The translations under genes were made by a program, and so were the position numbers. This document shows, in pieces, positions 8,895 to 19,233 of a DNA stretch of 64,000 nucleotides. The stretch's first letter is position 1, and every line of letters starts with the position of its first letter. Source of the DNA: Cytobacillus oceanisediminis 2691 (GTDB lineage: Bacteria; Bacillota; Bacilli; Bacillales; Cytobacillaceae); assembly GCF_000294775.2 (NCBI RefSeq), contig NZ_CP015506.1, positions 1,401,501 to 1,465,500 on the forward strand, read 5' to 3'. The notes beneath the pieces are model-generated. The model was given only the letters and a program-made list of their open reading frames with translations, was not told the DNA's origin and made no database searches.

Positions 8895-9089
8895 ACAGGT
8901 GGCCTGTGTACAAAATCACAGGCCATTACGTATTAATTTATATTTTCAGAGTGTCCATGAAAAATATCACATATTGCCTTAAATAGTTCACAAAGTTGTT
9001 CTTAAATGATCTTAGCAGCACCATAATTTTAGGATTTTCTATGCCAATATGGTATGATGGTATCGAATTTTACTATAGGAGGCACTGGA

Positions 9090-9446
9090 ATGATACATGC
9101 CCATATAACAACTTGGTTTTTGGCACTAGTTTTATTTATTATTGCCCTTATGATGCATAAAAGCGGCAAGCAAAAAGGTTTAAAAGTCGTTCACATGATC
9201 TTGAGACTGTTCTATTTGCTGATTATTGGAACAGGGGTTTGGATTTTAAGCAGCCTTAACAGCATTGACCTTCTTTATGTGCTGAAGTCCCTGGTAGGCA
9301 TTTGGGTAATAGCTATGTTTGAAATGATTATTATCCGAACTGTTAAAGGGAAAAAGACATCTATTTTATGGGGGCAGTTTGTTGTTGCTTTAATTCTGGT
9401 TTTATATTTAGGCTTTGTTAAATTGCCATTAACATTTATGACGTAA
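9090..9446 (+). CDS. yisL: YisL, UPF0344 membrane protein
   Basis: 118-residue protein with four hydrophobic segments, matching the UPF0344/YisL family in length. The frame extends upstream, but the ATG at 9090 has AGGAGG eight bases ahead and gives the typical MIHAHITTW start. Function unknown. It follows yisK as in B. subtilis, after a ~195-bp gap, and a strong terminator ends it. Confidence 0.92.
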   Translation: MIHAHITTWFLALVLFIIALMMHKSGKQKGLKVVHMILRLFYLLIIGTGVWILSSLNSIDLLYVLKSLVGIWVIAMFEMIIIRTVKGKKTSILWGQFVVALILVLYLGFVKLPLTFMT

Positions 9447-9463
9447 ATAAAGATATTTTTTGA

Positions 9464-9489
9464 GAAAGCTGCCAAAAAGGCAGCTTTTT
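9464..9489 (+). terminator. Terminator after yisL
   Basis: Stem AAAGCTGCC/GGCAGCTTT with an A5 loop and a short T run. Confidence 0.9.
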
Positions 9490-9649
9490 CTAATTTTGTC
9501 ATGTCATGACTTCACTAAATATGGTAATTTAAAAATATAACTAACTCTATGATAAAAAATTAGAAATGGGAGTCTCTGCTGTATAAGGAGCGTTCCTTTA
9601 GCGGGTAACTGGCATTTTTCTAATGATCTTACTGTGATGGTGGGTTTTT

Positions 9650-12571
9650 ATGGCAAAGACGATTTCATGTTTATATAAGAATACCAGCCAGCTGAATAGA
9701 TTTATAGACTTGAACGAATTAGATGAATATCCTAATTTGCTGGTGCAGGTTTTTACAGGAAACCCTGAAAGTCTAAATATCGCGAAACTTCAAAAAGAAC
9801 TGGCAGACAAGCTTCCATTTGCACAAATAGCAGGCTGTTCGACTTCTGGTGAAATTCATGAAGGCCGGATTACGGAAAAACAAACAGTGATCTGCTTTAC
9901 TGTCTTTGAAAAAACAGAATTAAAATCTTTCCTGTTTAACAGGACTGATTTTAAGAATAGTTATGAAATGGGCAAGACCTTAGCACGGGAACTTGCTATC
10001 TTCAATACAGAAGCCGTAATTATTTTCCCTGCTGGATTTGATGTAGATTCCACAGCCTTGCTGGAGGGGATTAATGAAACCCATCCAGATATAGTGATTT
10101 CAGGGGGCCTTGCGGGAGATAATGGCTTATTTCAGGAGGGCTTAGCTTTTACTCAAGATGGACTCACCAGCGATGGGCTTGCAGCAGTTGCGCTTCAAAG
10201 CGGCCATCTTTCAGTCCGTCCGTTTGCAAATTATCAGTGGCAGGAGATTGGAAAAAGCTTTACTGTTACAAAGGCCGAAGGATCTATCATCTATTCCTTA
10301 GATCATAAGAAGCCCTTAAATATTCTAAAGCACTATTTGGGTGAGGCTTTTATTAAGGATTTACCGGAATCAGGTACTGAATTCCCTTTCCTGTTAAAGT
10401 ACCGCGGGGAAAAAGTTTCTGTTTTTATTATAAAACCACTCGGAAATGGTGCTATTAAAGTAAACAGGAAGGTTGAAGAAGGAGACACACTCACGTTTGC
10501 TTATGCTAATCTGGAAGACATCATTGAACGGTCTTTACAGGAATTAAAAGAGCTTGACCAGTTAGCTCCTGAAAGCATATTTATATACAATTGTATGGCA
10601 CGAAAACAGTTTGCAAGAGATTTTACGGAAAAAGAACTGGAGATGTTCCAGGGGATAGCCCCGGCGAATGGGTTCTTTTCATACGGGGAAATTTCTTTCC
10701 GAAAAGGCAGAGTGCCGCAGATGGTCGGACATTCTCTTACATATCTTGCTCTATCAGAAAATGTTGCTGAATCAAAAAAGAATCAGCCAAAACTATATTC
10801 TTATGAAAAGACGGCCCAATTTAAAACGATTACTTCTTTGACTCATTTAATGCATGCTTCTCAGGATGATATTAATGCATTAAACAGCAGTCTGAAAATG
10901 TCTGAACAATATTATAAATCTCTATTTGATAATAATGCAGATTTTGTTTATTCAACCGATTTGAAGGGGAATTTCACAAGTATTAACCCTGCATTCGAGA
11001 AAACTTTTGGGTTCATGCAGGATGAAATAATCGGAAAAACAGCTCTTTCATATGTGTGTGATGCGGATGTGCCAAGGGTCAGAATGCACTTTTACCGGGC
11101 GTTAAGAGGGAAAGAGCAATATTATAACGTTTATATCAATACAAAATCTGGCGAAACCAATCTTTTTCAGCTCAAAAATATTCCGATTACTGTTAATGGG
11201 GAATGTGTAGGTATTTATGGAATTGGCAGAAATATTACAGAACAGAAAAAGATTGAAGAGAAGATAACAGAACTGGCTTTTTTTGACCGGGATACGGGGC
11301 TGCCAAACAGAATGAAGTTTACAGAACAATTGGAAATGCAATTAAAGAGAGCCAGAAAAAAACAGAAGAAAATTGCCGTTCTTTCTATTGATATCGACCG
11401 ATTTAAAATCATAAATGATAGTCTGGGTCACTTTGCTGGGGATATGGTGTTAAAGGAAATTTCCGAAAGAATAGAAAGGGTTTTGCCATCGGGTTCTTAT
11501 TTGGGAAGGTTCAGCGGTGATAAGTTTACTTTAGTATTATCAAGGGAAGCAACTATCGAGAAGGTTATGAATGTCTCCAAAAAGATATTAGATGAAATAT
11601 CGCATCCTATATCTCAGTCGAATCAGGAGTTTATTGTCACTGCCAGCATTGGTGCGAGCCTGCATCCAGATGATGGGGCCGATGAGCATTTGCTGCTGAA
11701 AAATGCGGATATTGCCACAAATCGCTCCAAGCAGCAGGGAGGAAACAGGGTCACCTTTTTCTCAATGGAAATGAATCAGCAGGCAATGGTCAGACTTGAG
11801 CTTGAAAGCTACTTAAGAAAAGCTTTGCAGAAAAATGAATTCTTTCTATGCTATCAGCCCTTAATTGATCTTGACACTGGCAATTTATACGGGAGCGAAG
11901 CCCTAATCCGCTGGAATCATCCAAAACTTGGACTTGTTTCACCCGGTGAATTTATTCCTCTTGCAGAAGAGACAGGTCTCATTAAGGATATCGGCGGTTG
12001 GGTATTGCGGTCGGCTTGTAAACAGAATAAACGTTGGCAAATGCTTGGCTATAAATCGCTTTCCATCTCTGTGAATGTATCGGCCTATCAATTCCAGCAG
12101 CCAGGATTTCTTCAAGAAGTTAAGATGGCATTGGAACTTTCCGGTATGGAGCCGCAATATTTAACATTGGAGCTGACGGAGAGCACGATGCTGAGAAATG
12201 TTGAGCACAGTATACAAGTCATGCAGTCGCTGCAGAATATAGGAGTCAAAGTATCAATTGATGATTTTGGCACAGGCTATTCTTCCCTAAGTTATTTAAA
12301 GGACCTTCCAATCAATACATTAAAGATCGATCGGTCTTTTATTAATAATCTGCGATTAAACACATCCGATGTTGCCATTGTAAAAGCCATCATCACCATG
12401 GGACACGGACTTGCTGTTAAAGTCGTGGCAGAAGGGGTGGAAACACAGGAGCAGATTGAGCTGTTAAAAGAATTGAAATGCCATTATGCACAAGGCTTCT
12501 ATATTCATAAGCCGCTTATGACCAGTGAGTTTGAGGAAGGCTTATCTAAATATGCCCAAACGCACAGCTAG
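9650..12571 (+). CDS. FIST-PAS-GGDEF-EAL protein, probable c-di-GMP phosphodiesterase
   Basis: 973 residues with no transmembrane segment. Residues ~1-390 are FIST-N plus FIST-C, a putative small-ligand sensor (AGCSTSGEIHEGRI; NGFFSYGEI). Residues ~410-535 are a PAS domain (DNNADFVYSTDLKGNFTSINPAFEKTFGF). Residues ~540-710 are a GGDEF domain whose active-site loop reads S622-G-D-K-F626 instead of GGDEF, so cyclase activity is probably lost although the DIDRFKIINDSLGH Mg/GTP region is kept. Residues ~720-965 are EAL with E750-A-L752, ELTEST, IDDFGTGYSSL and AEGVET intact. Likely a soluble c-di-GMP phosphodiesterase gated by the FIST/PAS sensors, with GGDEF perhaps as a GTP-binding module. B. 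subtilis has no gene like this here. Confidence 0.9.
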   Translation: MAKTISCLYKNTSQLNRFIDLNELDEYPNLLVQVFTGNPESLNIAKLQKELADKLPFAQIAGCSTSGEIHEGRITEKQTVICFTVFEKTELKSFLFNRTDFKNSYEMGKTLARELAIFNTEAVIIFPAGFDVDSTALLEGINETHPDIVISGGLAGDNGLFQEGLAFTQDGLTSDGLAAVALQSGHLSVRPFANYQWQEIGKSFTVTKAEGSIIYSLDHKKPLNILKHYLGEAFIKDLPESGTEFPFLLKYRGEKVSVFIIKPLGNGAIKVNRKVEEGDTLTFAYANLEDIIERSLQELKELDQLAPESIFIYNCMARKQFARDFTEKELEMFQGIAPANGFFSYGEISFRKGRVPQMVGHSLTYLALSENVAESKKNQPKLYSYEKTAQFKTITSLTHLMHASQDDINALNSSLKMSEQYYKSLFDNNADFVYSTDLKGNFTSINPAFEKTFGFMQDEIIGKTALSYVCDADVPRVRMHFYRALRGKEQYYNVYINTKSGETNLFQLKNIPITVNGECVGIYGIGRNITEQKKIEEKITELAFFDRDTGLPNRMKFTEQLEMQLKRARKKQKKIAVLSIDIDRFKIINDSLGHFAGDMVLKEISERIERVLPSGSYLGRFSGDKFTLVLSREATIEKVMNVSKKILDEISHPISQSNQEFIVTASIGASLHPDDGADEHLLLKNADIATNRSKQQGGNRVTFFSMEMNQQAMVRLELESYLRKALQKNEFFLCYQPLIDLDTGNLYGSEALIRWNHPKLGLVSPGEFIPLAEETGLIKDIGGWVLRSACKQNKRWQMLGYKSLSISVNVSAYQFQQPGFLQEVKMALELSGMEPQYLTLELTESTMLRNVEHSIQVMQSLQNIGVKVSIDDFGTGYSSLSYLKDLPINTLKIDRSFINNLRLNTSDVAIVKAIITMGHGLAVKVVAEGVETQEQIELLKELKCHYAQGFYIHKPLMTSEFEEGLSKYAQTHS

Positions 12572-12579
12572 AATAAAGA

Positions 12580-12619
12580 AACAGCAGCACCGCCATTAAA
12601 GGCAGGCTGCTGTTTTTTT
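12580..12619 (+). terminator. Terminator after the FIST-PAS-GGDEF-EAL gene
   Basis: Stem AACAGCAGC/GCTGCTGTT enclosing a second short GCC/GGC pairing, followed by a T run. Confidence 0.88.
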
Positions 12620-12644
12620 ATGAAAAAAGTATAAGATTTTGAAC

Positions 12645-12929
12645 GTCGAACTAGTGCAATCTGCCTACCCCCTCGAGATCACAAGCTTGTGTTGTTTCGG
12701 CTCATAGGGACTCGGGGTCATAAGCCGTTTCCTTTCAGAAGGAAGAACACCTTCTTTCAGGAACCGTCTTATGCCTGAGGCCCGCAGGATGCAGGTCATG
12801 CAGACGTTGCCACAGGACAAGGAAAGCTACGGAAGCGATACTTCGCACGACCGAAAGCGTTAGCTTTTGGGAGGACGTGGCGTTCTTAGTCTGCTTTCCT
12901 TCGTGGTCAAGGCGCTTCCGCATTTCTTA
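12645..12929. repeat. Dispersed repeat A, longest copy (~285 bp)
   Basis: GC-richer than its surroundings and filling most of the gap between the preceding terminator and the YisN-like gene. Its right ~136 bp (12794-12929) match 15535-15670 almost base for base, including GGGAGGACGTGGCG and CAAGGCGCTTCCGC. Several internal hairpins are possible (for example GAAGGAAGAACACCTTC). The repeat's last bases TTA provide the stop codon of the minus-strand gene beside it. No transposase or open frame of its own is seen. Confidence 0.85.
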
Positions 12930-13490
12930 TGAAGAAATCTTTTCAATAACCATTCTTTTTCCGCTGTTTAAGGTAAATTCAAACCGATCACTCATTTTTT
13001 CATAATAGCAAAAATGGTGCTGCACATTGCAAATATGATCCTGATTATCAAAAACGATAAAATTCACACCGCTTTTTCTGTCTTTATCATTGAAAAATGC
13101 CAGCTGATTATAGCAATAAATACAGTCATAAACCGAAAATTGCATGGAATTTAAAGTGGTTACGAACTGGTAAAAGGCATCATCATTCATTTCCTCCAGT
13201 AATCTCTCGAGGGAGAAAACAAGATGTTTTCGGATGCGGATCGAGTCCTGATTCTTTAAGTGGAATATTTCATCATCAAAGGCCACTTTGCCATCCTCAA
13301 ATAAAATGCCTTTCTTCCACCGTTTAAAGCGAAATATTTCCATTTCCTGATGGAGGAATTCATCCAATAATGATGCTTCATCTGTTTCATGGTCGAAAAA
13401 AACCCATTGTTCATTAATATACTCTACAGTGCCTTCTGTAAAAGCACGGGATTGATATTCAATAAGCTTTGTTCGCTGCTGTCTATTCAT
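12927..13490 (-). CDS. yisN: YisN-like protein (DUF2777 type)
   Basis: 187-residue soluble protein, charged and Phe/Tyr-rich, with no enzymatic motif I recognise. Its place just before a divergently transcribed asnO corresponds to yisN in B. subtilis, and overall character fits DUF2777; the assignment rests mostly on synteny. CY-x(5)-F motifs and the pair CIYCYN could bind metal, but that is speculative. The start ATG follows GGAGG. The stop codon is formed by the terminal bases of dispersed repeat A, so its C-terminus may have been set by repeat insertion. Confidence 0.7.
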   Translation of the reverse strand: MNRQQRTKLIEYQSRAFTEGTVEYINEQWVFFDHETDEASLLDEFLHQEMEIFRFKRWKKGILFEDGKVAFDDEIFHLKNQDSIRIRKHLVFSLERLLEEMNDDAFYQFVTTLNSMQFSVYDCIYCYNQLAFFNDKDRKSGVNFIVFDNQDHICNVQHHFCYYEKMSDRFEFTLNSGKRMVIEKISS

Positions 13491-13587
13491 ATAAAACCTC
13501 CATTAACTTCCTCAACTTCTTTTTAGACAGTTTTGGCGATTTTTATAACCGCTTGTATGTGGACAATTAACTTTTTTCTAGGCTGTG

Positions 13588-13595
13588 CATACAAT
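13588..13595 (+). promoter_or_regulatory. Possible sigma-E -10 element upstream of asnO
   Basis: CATACAAT fits the sigma-E -10 consensus CATACANT, 53 bp before the asnO ATG. The -35 region (ATTAACT) is weak. asnO is a sporulation-associated asparagine synthetase in B. subtilis, which makes the match plausible but not proven. Confidence 0.45.
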
Positions 13596-13647
13596 AGCAT
13601 CATGAAAAATGTGCCCATGCGATTCCGCTTTGAAAGGATGATGTAAA

Positions 13648-15495
13648 ATGTGTGGAATTACCGGCTGGATTGATTTCCAAAAAGATATGAGAAAAGAAAC
13701 GGAAGCAATTGGAAAAATGGCATATACGCTGGCAAAGCGGGGTCCAGATGAAACAAACATATGGACAGATGTGCATGCTGGATTCGGCCATAAAAGGTTA
13801 ATTGTTGTAGACCCGGCAGGCGGAAAACAGCCAATGACTAGGGAAAAACATCAAAACCGCTATACAATTTGCTATAATGGAGAGCTTTATAATACGGAGG
13901 ATCTCCGTAAAGAACTCCTTATAAAAGGATATTCGTTTGATGGCCATTCTGACACTGAGGTTTTGCTGACTTCTTATATAGAATGGGGAGAAAATTGCCT
14001 TCAATTTTTGAATGGCATCTATGCTTTCGCTGTATGGGATGAGAAGAAAGAACAATTATTTATAGGCAGGGACCGTTTAGGGGTAAAACCTTTATTTTAT
14101 AGAGAAACGAAGCAGGGCATTATATTCGGATCTGAATTGAAGGCTATTTTGGCCCATCCTGATGTTAAGGCTGAAATCGGCAGGGAAGGTCTGGCAGAAG
14201 TTTTTGGACTGGGGCCATCAAGATCCCCAGGGTCAGGAGTTTTCAGAGGCATTGATGAATTAAGGCCTGCACATGCGCTGACCTTTTCGAGAAATGGACT
14301 GAAGGTATGGCGTTATTGGAATGTAAAAAGTGCGCATCATGGGGATAATGTTGAGGAAACTGCTGAACGAGTGAGAGAATTATTTACGGATGCTGTAACA
14401 AGGCAGCTGGTCTCGGATGTCCCTTTATGCACGTTTCTTTCCGGCGGTGTGGATTCGAGTGCGATTACCGCTATTGCGGCAAAAGCTTACGAAAGAGATG
14501 GAAAGGGCCAATTGAACACTTATTCGATAGATTATGAGGGAAATGAAGAGTTTTTCAAGGCAAATGAGTTTCAGCCCAATTCGGATGGAACATTTATCCG
14601 AAAAATTTCCCAGTCCTTTAATACGAGACATAACAGCTGTATAATCACCCAGCAGAAGCTGGCAGAGGATTTAATCGAATCCGTGCATGTAAGGGATCTT
14701 CCGGGCATGGCTGATGTCGATTCCTCCCTGCTATGGTTTTGCAGGGAAATAAAAAAGGATTTTGTTGTAAGCTTATCAGGTGAATGCGCGGATGAAATAT
14801 TTGGCGGCTATCCATGGTTCCATAGAGAGGAAGACTTAAAGCGCAAGGGCTTCCCGTGGATGAGGTCGCTCGAAGCCAGACAGGGGCTATTGAAAGAAGA
14901 TTGGAGGAAGAAATTAAATATCCATGACTATGCCATGGAAAAATATCTTCAGGCAATCTCTGAAACCCCTGCCTTAGACGGGGAAAGCAAGGAAGACGCA
15001 AGCAGGAGAGAACTTTTCTATATTAATATGATTTACTTTATGACGACCCTTTTGGACCGTAAGGACAGAATGAGCATGGGGGCGAGCCTTGAAGTCCGGG
15101 TGCCTTTTGCCGATCATCGATTGGTGGAATATGTATGGAATATTCCGTGGGAGATCAAAATGCATGGAAACCGCGAAAAAGGAATCCTGCGCAAAGCACT
15201 CGAAGGCATACTGCCGAATGAAGTCTTATACAGAAAGAAAAGCCCGTACCCTAAAACGCATAATCCGGAATATACGGGAGCAGTCCAAAAGATGCTCACT
15301 GGATACCTGGAAGACCGGTCATCCGCTCTGTATGAATTCTTTGATTACAGCCAGCTGAAGAATATAATAGAATCGGGCGGTGACTCATTCCAGGAACCAT
15401 GGTTTGGGCAGCTTATGACTGGTCCTCAGCTGTTAGCACATCTTGCACAGATTCATATTTGGTTTAAAGACTATAATATAAATATTTTAGAATGA
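13648..15495 (+). CDS. asnO: Asparagine synthetase (glutamine-hydrolysing), AsnO type
   Basis: 615-residue class B asparagine synthetase: converts aspartate, glutamine and ATP to asparagine, glutamate, AMP and PPi. After removal of Met1 the N-terminal nucleophile is Cys2 (MCGITGW), with the glutaminase pocket residues CYNGELYN and GHSDTEVLL. The synthetase domain has the ATP-pyrophosphatase loop FLSGGVDSSAI and SGECADEIFGGYPW. AsnO is the B. subtilis paralogue linked to sporulation; the yisN-asnO-yisQ neighbourhood supports this assignment over AsnB or AsnH. GAAAGGATGA precedes the ATG and the upstream region has a sigma-E-like -10. Confidence 0.93.
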   Translation: MCGITGWIDFQKDMRKETEAIGKMAYTLAKRGPDETNIWTDVHAGFGHKRLIVVDPAGGKQPMTREKHQNRYTICYNGELYNTEDLRKELLIKGYSFDGHSDTEVLLTSYIEWGENCLQFLNGIYAFAVWDEKKEQLFIGRDRLGVKPLFYRETKQGIIFGSELKAILAHPDVKAEIGREGLAEVFGLGPSRSPGSGVFRGIDELRPAHALTFSRNGLKVWRYWNVKSAHHGDNVEETAERVRELFTDAVTRQLVSDVPLCTFLSGGVDSSAITAIAAKAYERDGKGQLNTYSIDYEGNEEFFKANEFQPNSDGTFIRKISQSFNTRHNSCIITQQKLAEDLIESVHVRDLPGMADVDSSLLWFCREIKKDFVVSLSGECADEIFGGYPWFHREEDLKRKGFPWMRSLEARQGLLKEDWRKKLNIHDYAMEKYLQAISETPALDGESKEDASRRELFYINMIYFMTTLLDRKDRMSMGASLEVRVPFADHRLVEYVWNIPWEIKMHGNREKGILRKALEGILPNEVLYRKKSPYPKTHNPEYTGAVQKMLTGYLEDRSSALYEFFDYSQLKNIIESGGDSFQEPWFGQLMTGPQLLAHLAQIHIWFKDYNINILE

Positions 15496-15501
15496 AAAAA
15501 C

Positions 15502-15523
15502 AGCGGCAGTCTTAACTGCCGCT
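15502..15523. terminator. Bidirectional terminator asnO / MATE gene
   Basis: Perfect 9-bp stem AGCGGCAGT/ACTGCCGCT with a 4-nt loop. A T run follows on the minus strand (GTTTTTTC) and a weaker one on the plus strand. Confidence 0.88.
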
Positions 15524-15534
15524 TTCATTATGGG

Positions 15535-15670
15535 GGTCATGCAGACGCTGCCGCAGGATAAGGAAAGCTGCCGCAGCGATACATCGCACGGCCGAAAGCG
15601 GTAGCTTTTGGGAGGACGTGGCGTATTTAGTCTGCGTTCCTCAGTGAGCAAGGCGCTTCCGCTTTTCTTA
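15535..15670. repeat. Dispersed repeat A, right-hand part (136 bp)
   Basis: Corresponds to 12794-12929 in the same orientation with roughly 15-20 substitutions and no large indels, ending CGCTTCCGCTTTTCTTA. It lies between the asnO terminator and the stop codon of the MATE gene, two bases from that stop. The left ~150 bp of the full repeat are absent. Confidence 0.87.
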
Positions 15671-15671
15671 T

Positions 15672-17021
15672 TTAGACTGCTTTTGATGACACAAACGATT
15701 TGTTAACCCAGACTCTGGATCTCCAGCGCCATAACATGAGTAATCCTCTAAGCCATTCATCGGCAATAAAAGCGATCCAAATGCCGGCAAGTCCCAGTCC
15801 AAAATGAATTCCAAGAACATAGGAAAGGGTGACGCTTACACCCCACATGGACAGGATCCCCATATAAACGGGGAATTTTACATCGCCGGCTGCGCGGAGG
15901 GAGTTAATGACGACCAAATTAAACGATCTGCCGGGCTCCAGGAGTATGGTTAGAAGAATGAGAACACTGCCAATCTTTATGATGTCTGGATTAGAAGTGA
16001 ATATGCCCATCAATTCTTCTGAGAATAAGGAGAAAATAACGGCTGTTCCGAACGAAATCATGATGGCAAGGCGCAGACTTTTCATGCACCTTTTATAGGC
16101 TGCCTCATAATCCTTTCCACCTACCATATGGCCTATCAAGATTTGAGTGCCCTGGCTGATGGCAACACTGAAAAGGAAAATGAACATCATAATATTTTGT
16201 GCATAAACTTTTGCAGTCAGAGCTTCTGTACCCAGAGCAGCGATGAAAATGGTAATGACCATCTGCGACCCATTATAGGATAAATGTTCACCTGCTGAAG
16301 GGATCCCGATTCTTAAAAGATTTTTGATATGTTTTTTTGGAAAGCGGAAAAGTAAGCGGAACGGAAGCGCTTTTTCTGTTCTTCTAAGCAGGACAGCGAC
16401 AGCAGCAGCAAATCCGATCAATCTGCTGATGACAGTGGATATCGCCACTCCTTCTACACCCAATACAGGAAAGCCGAATGGGCCAAAAATGAATAAGTAA
16501 TTGCCTATAACATTTAATATGTTCATGCCGATGGTAATGTACATAACATCTCTGGTAAACCCATAACTTCTGATGATGGCTCCAATTGTCATAATTAATG
16601 CCTGGACAAAGGATAAGCCGCCAACGATGACCAAATAGGCGTTTGCCTGGCTTAAAAGTTCCACCGGCAAATCCATCATCCGGAGCAGCGGTTTGCCAGA
16701 TACATATAGAAGGATACTTAAGATGATTCCAAATACAAGGTTTGCCCCTAAGGAGACAATTGAAATTTCAGCAGCTGTTTTATTATTTTTTGCGCCTAAA
16801 TTTTGAGCAATAAGGATGGACGTCCCAGTTGCAACAAATCCAAACATGACGATCACGAGAGAAAGGATCTGATTTGCCACACCAACTGCAGCTACGGATT
16901 CATCCGAATATTGCGAGAGCATAAGCGTATCAGCATTCCCCATAAGCATGTGAAGCAATATTTCTATAAAGATCGGCCAGGTTAATGCAAATAATGTCAA
17001 TTTTTTCTGGTTCTTAGTCAT
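15672..17021 (-). CDS. yisQ: MATE-family efflux transporter, YisQ-like
   Basis: 449 residues, about 12 transmembrane helices in the two six-helix halves of MATE proteins, which export cationic compounds against Na+ or H+. Typical segments are TLFALTWPIFIEILLHML near the start, ATGTSILIAQNLGAKN, and SQGTQILIGHMVGGKDYEAAY at the start of the second half. The chosen ATG (17021) has GGGAG ahead; a longer frame to 17078 lacks a site. Location after asnO fits yisQ. Substrate unknown. Confidence 0.9.
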   Translation of the reverse strand: MTKNQKKLTLFALTWPIFIEILLHMLMGNADTLMLSQYSDESVAAVGVANQILSLVIVMFGFVATGTSILIAQNLGAKNNKTAAEISIVSLGANLVFGIILSILLYVSGKPLLRMMDLPVELLSQANAYLVIVGGLSFVQALIMTIGAIIRSYGFTRDVMYITIGMNILNVIGNYLFIFGPFGFPVLGVEGVAISTVISRLIGFAAAVAVLLRRTEKALPFRLLFRFPKKHIKNLLRIGIPSAGEHLSYNGSQMVITIFIAALGTEALTAKVYAQNIMMFIFLFSVAISQGTQILIGHMVGGKDYEAAYKRCMKSLRLAIMISFGTAVIFSLFSEELMGIFTSNPDIIKIGSVLILLTILLEPGRSFNLVVINSLRAAGDVKFPVYMGILSMWGVSVTLSYVLGIHFGLGLAGIWIAFIADEWLRGLLMLWRWRSRVWVNKSFVSSKAV

Positions 17022-17094
17022 GGTTATTCTCCCTGTTTGTAAATAAATTTTCATGTAAATAGGAGGGGCCGACGACAATTAAAAACGAAAAAAG

Positions 17095-17120
17095 AAAAGC
17101 CTTAAGGTCTTGCCCTTAAG
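17095..17120 (-). terminator. Terminator after the neopullulanase gene
   Basis: On the minus strand CTTAAGG-GCAAGA-CCTTAAG followed by GCTTTTCTTTTTT. Confidence 0.85.
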
Positions 17121-17146
17121 AACTTTCCTTACTTCAATCAGGTTTC

Positions 17147-18954
<1,808 letters not shown>

Positions 18955-19042
18955 CCATATGAAAGAAATGAAAATATAGTATAGAAATGAGTATCAATCT
19001 TTTGAAATTAATTTTCGCTTAAAAATATTTAGAAAAAAGTAG

Positions 19043-19070
19043 TTGTAAAAGCCCAAAAACCTTGTATAAT
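19043..19070 (+). promoter_or_regulatory. Sigma-A promoter of the maltodextrin-binding protein gene
   Basis: TTGTAA, 16-bp spacer, TATAAT. The predicted start near 19077 leaves a ~155-nt leader holding several LacI/CcpA-type operators. Confidence 0.65.
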
Positions 19071-19085
19071 AAAAATTAGAAATTG

Positions 19086-19112
19086 TGCAATCGTTTTCAT
19101 TAAGCGGTTTCA
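19086..19112. promoter_or_regulatory. Tandem LacI-type operators in the leader
   Basis: TGCAATCGTTTTCA (19086-19099) abuts ATTAAGCGGTTTCA (19099-19112). Both contain the central CG and CA ends of LacI-family operators, just after the predicted start. Confidence 0.55.
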
Positions 19113-19156
19113 TTGGGTAATAGTTTAAGTGAACGCTCATATTTTTTAGAAATAGA

Positions 19157-19190
19157 TAAAAGCGTTTACACTTTTGTGCAAACGGTTGTA
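19157..19190. promoter_or_regulatory. cre site plus MalR-type operator
   Basis: TAAAAGCGTTTACA (19157-19170) matches the CcpA cre consensus TGWAANCGNTNWCA at all but one defined position. Seven bases on, TGCAAACGGTTGTA (19177-19190) resembles the maltose-regulator operators elsewhere in the locus. This suggests combined glucose repression and maltodextrin induction. Confidence 0.65.
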
Positions 19191-19233
19191 CTTTTTGCAT
19201 TACTCAACAGATTTATTTAAAGGGGGCAATATC

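Noticed and set aside
9540..9649. c-di-GMP riboswitch upstream of the GGDEF-EAL gene
   Set aside because: I looked for the conserved GEMM core and did not find it; only a small AAGGA/TCCTT hairpin is present.
12735..12923. Open frame within repeat A
   Set aside because: Lies entirely in a dispersed non-coding repeat and is not preceded by a ribosome site.
13491..13647. T-box leader before asnO
   Set aside because: The gap is too short and lacks a T-box sequence and terminator; a sporulation promoter fits better.
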